Position numbers and translations under genes: made by a program
Shown: positions 55,626 to 64,000 of the stretch, in pieces
Numbering within the stretch: position 1 is the stretch's first letter
Layout: every line of letters starts with the position of its first letter
From: Nymphaea colorata
Taxonomy: Eukaryota; Streptophyta; Magnoliopsida; Nymphaeales; Nymphaeaceae
Assembly (NCBI RefSeq): GCF_008831285.2
Contig: NC_045145.1
Coordinates: 22,274,040 to 22,338,039, forward strand
Direction: 5' to 3'
DNA: 64,000 bases
The notes under the pieces: generated by a model
What the model saw: only the letters and a program-made list of their open reading frames with translations
Databases searched by the model: none
Told to the model about the DNA's origin: nothing

Positions 55626-57357
55626 ATGGCTTCAAGACTTGAATGCATTTCCCATGCAGAGTTTCCCTGCGAACACTGAAGTTAATTGCGAATCAACACC
55701 CTGAAAAGCCTTCATTTTCCCCCTTCTCCACTGGATCTACCACCAAACTGCTTCTTAGACCGGTTCTCTACCCTGAAAGTGCCACCATGCTCATGCTCCG
55801 CGAAGGTGGTGCAGTTGAAGCAGATACATGCCCAAATCATTACAAGCGGCCTGCCGCTACACAAACTCTTTCCGTTCTGCGTCGAGTCCGGCAGCATCGA
55901 TTATGCGAGAATCGCGTTCGATCGAGCTCGAGTTCTCTGCAAATTCGACTGGAATGCAATGCTTCAGGCGTATTGCAAGAGCGCGGTGCCAGAGCGAGCT
56001 CCGCTTCTTTTCCGCGAGATGCTTGCAGTCGGTGACCTCGATTCCGGGCCAGACAAATACTCGTTCACGTTCTTGATTGCTGCTTGCTCGCGCTTTGATT
56101 GATCCTGCAATTGCCATTCAATGGTGGTTAAGAAGGAATTTGAGCGTGATACGTTTCCGAAGAATTCACTTGTCAGTATGTACGTATCTTTTGGGGCGAT
56201 GGAAGATGCGAGGACACTGTTTGATGGAATGAATGAACCGGGAGACGTGGTTTTATGGACTACCATGGTTGGTGGATACATGAAATTCGGGATGGTGTAT
56301 CTCGCTCTTAAGTTGTTTGATGAAATGCCTGACTCGAATGATGTTGCTTGGGGTGTTGTCATAGCGGGTTGTGTTAAAAATAGGAGATATAAGGATGCTT
56401 TAAGTATTTTCTATGATATGTTGCAATGTACAAATGTCAAGCCAAATGAAGCATCCCTGGTTTGCGCCCTTTCTGCTTGTGCTCACTTAGGAGCACTAGA
56501 CCAAGGCAAGTGGATTCATGTTTATGTTGACAAGAGAGGAGTCATTTGCAGCTCGAACCTTGCCACAGCACTTAATGATATGTACATGAAATGTGGGAGC
56601 ATCACGCATGCACGTAGAGTTTTTAACAGTGTTTTTTATAGAAAGGATCTGCTTTCATGGACGAGCATGATCGAGGGAAGCAGTCGATCTGTTTCTGCAC
56701 ATGTTGGATATTGGCATGAAGCCGGATCATATCACACTCATTGGAGTTCTAAATGCCTGCAGTCATTCAGGTTTAGTCGACCAAGGGCGCCACTTTTTTC
56801 ATGGCATGCAACAATTTTGGGGCATTGTGCCTACTGTTGAACATTACGGTTGCATTGTTGATCTTCTTGGACGTGCTGGCTTCATAGACCAGGCAATGAA
56901 GATTGCTAAGTGTATGCCTATAGAGCCTGACATTGTTATATGGAGGGCCTTACTTACTGCTTGTAGGATTCATGAAAATTTAGCACTAGCCGAAGAAATA
57001 ATGCACCATGTAGAAAGATGTGATCCCCTTGATCATGAAGGCAGCAAGATTCTCTTGTCAAGCATGTATGCATCAAGCAACTGCTGGGATGGGGTTGCCA
57101 GAGTCAGGGGCACCATGTGCAAACAAAGGATTCAGTTGGTTCTTGGATGGAGTTCTACAGAAGTGAAAGGTGTCATTCATGAATTTGTTGCTGGTGATAG
57201 AACCCATCCTCGAGCTGCTGATATTTATCAGAAGCTGGACGAAATATTTAACAGGCTTCAAACAGTGGGTTATTGTCCCAGTACATTGCAAATTTCGTTG
57301 GAGTTGAGTGAGGAAGATAAAAGAGCGAGCAATGTAATTGGCAGAGTGAGAAACTAG
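55626..57357 (+). pseudogene. PPR-B: DYW-class PPR gene copy, broken
   Basis: An ATG at 55626 starts MASRLECISHAEFPCEH and meets a stop at 55677; the paralogous text continues from 55686 (RINTLKSLHFPPSPLDLPP). A TGA at 56100-56102 breaks the frame where PPR-A has a sense codon. PPR motifs follow to about 56680 (WTTMVGGYMKFGMVYLALKL, ALSACAHLGALDQGKWIHVY), then a short deletion shifts the frame, and E motifs continue at 56701 (VLNACSHSGLVDQ, IVDLLGRAGFIDQAMKIA, WRALLTACRIHENLALAEE) into E+ (VIHEFVAGDRTH). The DYW domain is cut after SEEDK: a deletion of about 1.3 kb relative to block A joins it to downstream DNA at 57371. The middle of the gene is more complete than in PPR-A. Confidence 0.88.
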
Positions 57358-57370
57358 CTGTTGCGTTTGG

Positions 57371-58530
57371 AAAAACTGAAAATTTACTCGTAACTGCGAA
57401 CTCTTTCTCAAGATTTTGGACTCCAGATTTTAATTATCATGATAAGTAATTGCTGGAAATGCATGTCGTTCTTGATTTAAAAGATCAATCGGTTATTGAA
57501 AAACACCCACATCAACTTCTAAATTAATTAAGGCACAAAACAACAAAAATGATCTTTTGAAAATAAACGAAAAAGGTTGGGGAGTTATTTTCCCTTGTGG
57601 CTGGCTCTGATGCTGCTGCTTGGGGAATTGCTCTTCATTTGAGGCGGGCACTTCTGGTGGGTCTAACTGATCTAATCAGTGCCCACTTCTCACCTCTAAA
57701 CAACTTGCATCAAGTATGACGGCAAAATTCTCTGCGAATCGAGCTTCACGTGTTCCTGTGTACAATTTTGAAAATCTTGGTCGACAGGAAATGGCGAGGA
57801 CCAAATAACAGTTACATAAATGGGTTATTTACTAATTATTAATCTGGTAAAATACAGAGGAAAAAGTGATGGATAAAGAGTTGAAACTGCACCATCATAT
57901 GGACTGTTTCTGCAGTGGAACAACAGCAGTCACGTTGGTCAGTCAGGCAAGTTTAGCAGATAAGCTTCAATCCAGATTGCCTTTCCTGGACCCAAATCGT
58001 TGTGAATCAAAAGGGCCTTTCTTCGCTCTTCCTCATATGTTCTTCGAACTCTCCCGCAGTTACTTTTGTTCTTGTACTAAAAAGATTCACCATGGTTGGT
58101 TATGTATCTAATTTCTGTAAATATGAAAAATTGTTTCTCTATTATCAAACTAAGAATTAATTTTCTGGAAATATATTTCTTTATCATCAAACATAAAAAT
58201 ATATTTGTGAAAATATATTTCTCAGTCATCACACACACCAAAATAGGAATCGAAAAGATTTTTTCCATTCATTTTTTCCTGAAAATATATTTCCAGAAAT
58301 TTATTTTCAATTCCACATTTCCAAGCCATCAAACGGCCCCTAACAGAGATTACGAGGAATTTATTGAAAAACAAAGAGAACGACAGGAAGGAAAGGTCCA
58401 TTGTATCCACCTTCTTTTTTATCAATAACAAGATGCAAGTTGGAATGGCTGAGTCGTTGTGGCAGAAAGAAAGTTAAGTACGCGCTTTTATCTTTACACA
58501 AAGTTTTCATTTTTATGTGAAATAAGGGTA
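57371..58530. other. Block B segment with a B-specific insertion
   Basis: 57371-57860 parallels 38410-39205 with gaps, and 58345-58530 parallels 39230-39890 with gaps. Between them about 480 bp (57863-58342) are extra; they end CATCAAACGGCCCC followed by TAA, like a MITE right end, and contain repeated GAAAATATATTTC words. A matching left end was not found. No gene is supported. Confidence 0.5.
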
Positions 58531-59130
58531 TTTCAATCGTATGGTGCATATAACCAGGTTCGGTTGTGGCAAAGGAATGGCAATGCGCGCTTTTAAGCGG
58601 AATGCTTGTAGTATTTTCTATGGTAATGGCCAGGGGACTTTCTGTCCGACCGTTTTGAAACCCGGAGAGGAGTCTCACATGTATGGGGAAATATGGAAGA
58701 CATATGACATTCGCACAAGTATGTGGAAACATACTCGTTCCAAATTTTTATTTATTTGGCAGGGTTGGGTGTTTTGTTTATTTGGCAGAGTTACACGCCT
58801 CAAGCAAAAGCAATGCAGGTGGATAGTTGATATAAAGAAAAGAAAAGATAAGACAAGAAACATATGAATGGTTGAGAGTAAAACAAAGCAAAAGGGATAA
58901 AGTATCAAGAAACAGAAATGTCTTTTTTTTTTTTTTTCTTAACCAATCACCATATTGCAACTTGGGTCCAATATGATAAATAAAAGCCTGTAACTTGGTT
59001 ATAAGTTGAAGAAGGGAATACACTATCGATGAGTAAAAGATACGGGGCATAAACTTGGGTCCAGCCTTTTTATAAGTTTCGAACATGCACTTGCCCACAC
59101 AGCTTCGCATGTGGCTTTGTCGCTGGTTCA
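58531..59130. other. B-specific insertion of about 600 bp
   Basis: Absent from the equivalent place in block A (about 39900). Flanked by TTCAAT on both sides, possibly a target duplication. It contains no domain I recognise. Confidence 0.4.
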
Positions 59131-59420
59131 ATTTTTAACCAATATTAAGTTTAACTAGTGCATAATGATGAAACATGGTTCCTTTCTAACCATTTTTCAC
59201 CTTAATAATAGGTCAAAATTGGCTTCCGATCCTTCAGCACGTTAGATTGGAAAACTTGGCTTTCTAGCTTGAATAGAAGGCTTAGCTATTAAGATGGACG
59301 TGATGAGAAGAGAGCATTCTAAGACTGGAACTTTTGTTCCTCACTTGGTCAAGTCCATATGCTCTGCAAAATCCAAATCAATTAATGTGATTTCATGTAT
59401 TGATTGAGCCTTAAGATTGT
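59131..59420. repeat. Block B segment (copy of about 39905-40200)
   Basis: Shares TTTTTAACCAATATTAAGTT and GTGCATAATGATGAAACATG with block A. Confidence 0.85.
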
Positions 59421-60059
59421 GGATTCTAGGGAAGCAGGATACCAGAAAACTGCCCCTAAAATAAAACTGGTTTAATTCATTTCTCACACATATTAAGTTC
59501 CCACAATTCAATAGCAGGATAACTCAAACAGGTCTAGTTTTAATTTTCTCATCTAATGCTTAAGCTTCATTGTTGGGTTTTCAAGATTGATTTAACCTTT
59601 ATATATGTTTTGAGCAGGTAATGAAAAAAGAATGTAATATATGGCAAGTGGAAGACCTTTGATTATGTTAATTTCGGCCCTACCATCATCGATTTTGAGT
59701 TTTTATCACTATTATAAAGCTTGGTAGTTAGGCTCACCTTCGTCAATGCGCGCTCACACACACACACACACACACACAAAGTTTTACAGAATATATATAT
59801 TACTATATTATTTATGAATTAAAATAAATAAAAAATACAAAAAATAAGAAACAGTAGTTTAGAATAATAAAAAAGCGGTACGTGCAACTGCTATATCAGT
59901 GTCAAAGCCGGATCAAACTGCGACCGGTTTAAGACAAACCGGCCGATTCAAAGCCAACTCTTATAGCATTTCTCGGCTCCGTGCATCTTTACTCCTCCAA
60001 CCGTGAGGTGACTTGAGCGTAAAACTTCGTAAAAATAACCCAAATATGTACCGTACCGC
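59421..60059. repeat. Dispersed duplicated segment with (CA)n (copy of 2515-2680) and flank
   Basis: 59605-59780 is the partner of 2515-2680, ending in (CA)n at about 59757-59778. The remainder (to 60059) is AT-rich without a gene. Confidence 0.65.
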
Positions 60060-60780
60060 CCATAGTAGCACACGATGAAATACGACAAACAGCATGTGGC
60101 TCTTGAATTATTGACATTTTGTACTTTTTTGTTGTCGCACATTAATATTTAGATCACATATATTTTTTAGTTAGATATTATAATCACCCCGCACCATCAC
60201 TGAAGAATATGTTTTCAAGTGAGGTTTTCCTTCAAAAAGCAAATTAAACAAAAAAATCTCCAAAGCATGCTGCAAAGCATCCGTCCTTCCCCATTCCCCC
60301 ATGGTACCCAAAAATTTAGGTAATTATGCATTTGATTCAACCACAAAAAGTGAATTCGGATCTGATTTAATTGCATAAGGTTTGACTCTTATAAGTAATA
60401 GATCAGTTGGTCTTTATCGAATATCAGATATCAGATTCAGTTGTCGAAATAGCATACTAGATCTGATTGCAATGAGTATTTGGAATTTGATTCCTTGTCC
60501 ATATCCAGCTAAGTGTAGATCCAAATTGAATGAATTGCTAGTCAATTTTATCATATCTATTCATATCCCTAATTGAGTGGAAGTTGATTACGTCGAACAT
60601 GACATGTTAGATCCTTATATTTTTGAAATAGAAAAATTTTGAGATCTGACCCTCCTTTTATGTTCTTAACTTTAGACTTGTTAAGGGTATAAATCTGTAA
60701 AATGGGAAACCTCGAGTGTGACTGTACAAGTCCTTGATAAAAGAACATTATATTTTTATAACACAAGTTTGTTATAATAC
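60060..60780. repeat. Block B segment (copy of 41053-42190 with a 0.5-kb deletion)
   Basis: 60060-60355 parallels 41053-41310 and 60355-60780 parallels 41825-42190; the intervening 510 bp are missing here. It ends at ATAATACAT, where it joins a PPR-derived fragment. Confidence 0.8.
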
Positions 60781-61045
60781 ATTGCAAATTTCGTTGGAGT
60801 TGAGTGAGGAAGATAAAGAGCAAGCAATGTATTGGCACAGTGAGAAACTAGCAGTTGCGTGTGGATTGTTGAGCACTGAAGATGGGTTTCCCATTAGAGT
60901 TGTTAAGAATCTTCGAATTTGTGAAGATTGTCTCTCTGCTATGAAAGCTATACCTAGAGTTTTTGGCAGAGAAATAATAGTGAGTGACCGATCTTGTTTT
61001 CATAATGTGAAACAGGGTAGTTGTTCCTGCGGAGACTACTGGTGA
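60776..61045 (+). pseudogene. Orphan DYW deaminase domain (third PPR copy, tail only)
   Basis: TLQISLELSEEDKEQAMYWH leads into an open DYW domain to the natural stop at 61043-61045. The deaminase zinc signature is present (HSE, then CEDC), and the end reads GSCSCGDYW. No PPR motif precedes it; upstream sequence is intergenic block DNA, and there is no in-frame ATG of its own beyond the one in QAMYWHSE. It corresponds to the last part of PPR-A/B, yet unlike theirs it is undamaged. On its own it lacks RNA-binding repeats and so has no known editing target. Confidence 0.85.
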
Positions 61046-62720
61046 GTACATTTAGTGACTGGTGGTAGCATTGTCCATTAAATGGCAGCTCATTTGTTTC
61101 TCCTTTGTTCTTGTACCAATGGACATCGGTTTCCTTTCTATGAAGAGAGGAATGTCACACTCCTGAAATTATGCTCCTCTTGTGATGTGTATAATCTTTC
61201 TGACACTCCATATGAAATTATGCTTCTCCTATGAAATGTATAATCTTTCTCGTCTCGTAGAATATTTGGTGTCCCTTATCATGATCTAGTATATTCCTGA
61301 CACAATCTTCACTAAAAATAATTTCATAAAAAAGTTGGCAACACCTCATGGAGGCAAGGGTAGACCTCAACGGTCTTTTCATTTGTCCTCAAGAGAATAT
61401 ACATACATAAAGACATATCGGTATTTAAAGAAGTTGATATTAAGATTCAACTGCACAAGAGATACTTAAAAAATTGTTTTGTTTCCTTACTTCTTTAAGC
61501 AATCTAGCGTCGTGGTTCAGCTTCTGCTGGCAACGGTCGCTGCACAACTAAGTTGTAGGTATACAGCTTAAGGTCAAGAAATAAGGTTCTATGAATTTCA
61601 TCTTCTTCTTAGAAGTTAGAAGTTCTTATGTATAAGTCTTCCTTAGAACTTGCTATGGTAAAATGTCTTTAGGTCATACTTGTATCCTGCTTGTCTCTAA
61701 AAGTTTTGGATGTTCAAGATGCATTCTCTAGGGCATGTTTGAAGCCTGGATATCCCTTCCATACATGGTGGAGACCTCAAGAGTGGAGTAATCGAACACA
61801 GGAGTGGTCGTCCTGAATGATTTCTCCATTTTTACACTGAATGGGTGCCACAGTTTTTCTGGATTCTAAGTCATCTAGAAGTCCCAACTTAAAATCCTGG
61901 AACACTTCTTCAGGGTGACCTTGACCCTGGAAAAGTTATTCAGAACATCAAACGGTTAAAGGTTCACACTATTGGCAAAACAACCTTTGGTGAGGTAAAT
62001 TAATCCTACTGGAGTTAGGTCTTTAATTCGCCTCAAGAGTAGCTTATGTGTTAAGCTCCCTTCGATGGCGATAAAAAGGTTTTCATCGAAGAGTTTCCAT
62101 CAAAAAACTTTCCTTGCAATATTTTTGTGTTTGAAAGCAATAAACCTCTTTCCATTAATCTACCCCATTTCTTCGGGCCGATAAGTGGAATAATAATTGC
62201 CAAATGCCACTTTAGGAGATCATATTCCCATTACGCAGAAAGTGTAAAACAAATTGAAATACTATACTATTTGGCGATGCAAACTATATGCTTTTTTCCA
62301 AAATTTACTTCTTCAAATTACGCCCAACTATCTTTAAAAGAATTTTTTATTTTCACGTTTCTTGAACTTCCGTGCTTCCAAGAAAAAAAAAATTACGAGT
62401 TTTTTGGTGTTTTATTGTGTGGAGAACTAAAAACTGGAAACTCACTCGTAACTGCGAACTCTTTCTCAAGATTTTGTTCTCCAGATCAGATTCTAGAATA
62501 AAATTTGGCCTCCTATTCTGTTTTAGCCCGATTTTATTTCTCATGATAAGTAATTGCTGGAAATGCATGTCATTCTTGATTTAAAAGATCAGTCGGTTAC
62601 TCACAAACACTTACATCAACTTCTAAAGCACAAAACAACAAAAATGATCTTTTGAAAATAAAGAAAAAAGGTTGGGGAGTTATTTCTTCTAATTGGCTCT
62701 GATGCTGCTGCTTGGCGAAT
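61046..62720. repeat. Block B segment downstream of the DYW fragment (copy of 37318-38830)
   Basis: Near-colinear with block A. It contains about 240 bp (62100-62340) with no block A counterpart. No gene. Confidence 0.85.
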
Positions 62721-63485
62721 TGCTGTTCATTTGATAATTTATTAAAAAGAAATGCCTCAATAGTCTTTTTACCTTTTTCCATTTTCAATTTTGTCTTTGC
62801 AAAAAGTTTTCATTTTCAGTGTTGTATGATCCTCCAATTAGGTAGGGCTGAGATCGTGGACCCATCAACCATCTTTGTAGGCAAATGGTTCTACCCTGCC
62901 ACTAAACTAAACTAGGTACTGGTACATACGATGGTTACCATTATCAAACCTAAGAAAAGCCAGAAATAAGAAAAGAAACGAAAGATATTTTATTTTTTAT
63001 TCATCTTAACAAATGAATTCTAGTCTATTTATGGATGAGGTATGTTGACAAGAAAGAAAAGAAAAAACAGAACTAATCATAAATTAAGAATTATCCTGTA
63101 AGAAGTTGATTACCTAAAAATAGATACACGGACATTGGAGAAAAGAGTCATAACCCGTTTAAATAGCACAAGAATCATGAGATCTTGGACATCAACTATA
63201 TTTAAAATCAAACTTCCGCATGGAAATGTGCATGGACGGGCATTCTTTGTCCAGATGCATCTCCCACACAGTGAATTCAAAATGAACTCAACCATTGCCA
63301 GTCAGGAAATAGATTACAATTCCTAAACCAAAATTCGCCATGCCTCTGATTTGTGTCGTTCACAGCTTCTAATTGAAAGATCTTCTTCTATTTAATTGGG
63401 CGCAAATAAACAGTGAATAGATTAAGAAGAATCCACATGGTCCCCGAATCTGATTGATTATATGCGCGGTGCACAAATTCTTCTT
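62721..63485. repeat. Block B segment 3' of NLR3 (copies in 39803-39890, 42320-42837, 46192-46588)
   Basis: Three block A stretches that are kilobases apart are here contiguous: 62728-62818, 62840-63345 and 63345-63485. The CGCCATG at about 63340 is the unoccupied target of copia element 3. Confidence 0.8.
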
Positions 63486-64000
63486 CTATTTAATTGAAAG
63501 CTGTTCGAGTTTGAGGTGTTGGATGCCTTGAGGTTCCACTTGACCACAATCGTGTATCCTTAGCTGCTTCAGACTCGGCATGCTGCCTTCCACGAATGTC
63601 ACAGTTCTAAGTTTTATTAGACCGAAGAGCTGGAGCCTTCGAAGCCTAGGAAACCCCAAAGGACCACATTCTAACCGCTCAACGTTGTATAAACGATAAA
63701 GCCGAAGGTCTGATAGACAAGGAAGTGATTCCAGGCGCGGAAAAGGGTCTTCCCTGAAGGGCCCATCTGTTAAGGTCAATTTGCTAAGGTTGTTGAAGGA
63801 ACCAAGGGTATCAGGCAACTCCCACAATTGGCGCAACTCGAGGACTCGCAGGCGAGGTGGCGGACTTTCGAGCAACCTTTTCCCAAATGGGAAATCAGCA
63901 TCACCGTAATCATCATCGTGATCATCATCGTGCTCAATGCGCAGCCTAAAGAGGTGCCTCATGCTGCTGATGGATCCGTAAATCTCTTCGGCATCTTCTT
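63486..64000 (-). CDS. NLR3: C-terminal LRR part of an RPM1-like NLR, cut by the window edge
   Basis: The frame is open from the window edge to a stop at 63486-63488 and is nearly identical to the last 170 residues of NLR2 (MRHLFRLRIEHDDDHDDDYG, RQLWELPDTLGSFNNLSKL, FPRLESLPCLSDLRLYRLYN). Differences cluster in the last two repeats (FGLIKLRTVTFVEGS and HDCGQVEPQG, three residues shorter than NLR2). Terminal LRRs often contribute to effector recognition, so the change may matter. Whether the rest of the gene is intact cannot be seen. Confidence 0.85.
   Translation of the reverse strand, partial: EDAEEIYGSISSMRHLFRLRIEHDDDHDDDYGDADFPFGKRLLESPPPRLRVLELRQLWELPDTLGSFNNLSKLTLTDGPFREDPFPRLESLPCLSDLRLYRLYNVERLECGPLGFPRLRRLQLFGLIKLRTVTFVEGSMPSLKQLRIHDCGQVEPQGIQHLKLEQLSIK

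Noticed and set aside
1-64000. CRISPR array, operon or prokaryotic defence-type system
   Set aside because: No spaced identical repeats of suitable size and no prokaryotic genes; all arrays are plant-type microsatellites, minisatellites or transposon repeats.

Overview
This is a nuclear segment of a flowering-plant genome. The evidence is a single-exon PLS-class PPR gene, RPM1-like CC-NBS-LRR (NLR) genes with the plant Rx-type coiled coil, a FAR1-type DNA-binding remnant, Ty1/copia and Ty3/gypsy-type LTR elements, and AT-rich intergenic DNA with many (TA)n tracts. The species cannot be fixed from the sequence; nothing looks grass-specific. Only two genes appear intact: a PPR gene (19926-21836, minus) and an NLR (46589-49288, minus). 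A third NLR enters from the right edge (63486-64000).

Layout. 1-5.7 kb: intergenic DNA with a non-autonomous hAT-like element (1011-1699), an old duplicated block and a broken FAR1-like gene. 5.75-12.15 kb: a decayed but structurally complete copia element on the minus strand with both LTRs. Its primer-binding site matches the 5' half of initiator tRNA-Met rather than the usual tRNA 3' end. 13.1-18.4 kb: a second, decayed copia element on the plus strand. 19.4-21.8 kb: the PPR gene, with a 0.3-kb tandem duplication across its 3' end. 22.5-28.3 kb: NLR copy 1, a pseudogene split by a 3.0-kb solo LTR. 28.4-33.2 kb: its duplicated 5' flank, short repeat arrays, a second hAT-like element and a receptor-like-protein LRR fragment.

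33.25-50.1 kb (block A) and 53.85-64.0 kb (block B) are two copies of one segment: a DYW-class PPR gene on the plus strand converging on an NLR on the minus strand. Block A has PPR-A (broken), a 3.35-kb copia deletion derivative (42838-46186) and the intact NLR2. Block B has PPR-B (broken), an orphan DYW domain joined to unrelated block sequence (60776-61045) and the 3' end of NLR3. Pieces of the same segment recur at 3.3-4.5, 13.0, 18.6 and 22.5-29.2 kb, so the first 29 kb look like an older, transposon-filled third copy. Between the blocks (50.2-53.4 kb) lie a (TA)n/71-bp minisatellite and a 1.34-kb TIR element.

Biologically this is a tandemly growing resistance-gene cluster: NLRs are amplified together with a neighbouring PPR gene, most copies die by frameshift, microhomology deletion or transposon insertion, and one NLR stays open. 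I found no CRISPR array, operon or other prokaryote-like system. The most unusual signals are the extended half-tRNA primer site and the patchwork junctions of block B. Coordinates of repeat boundaries were read by eye and may be off by a few to tens of bases.
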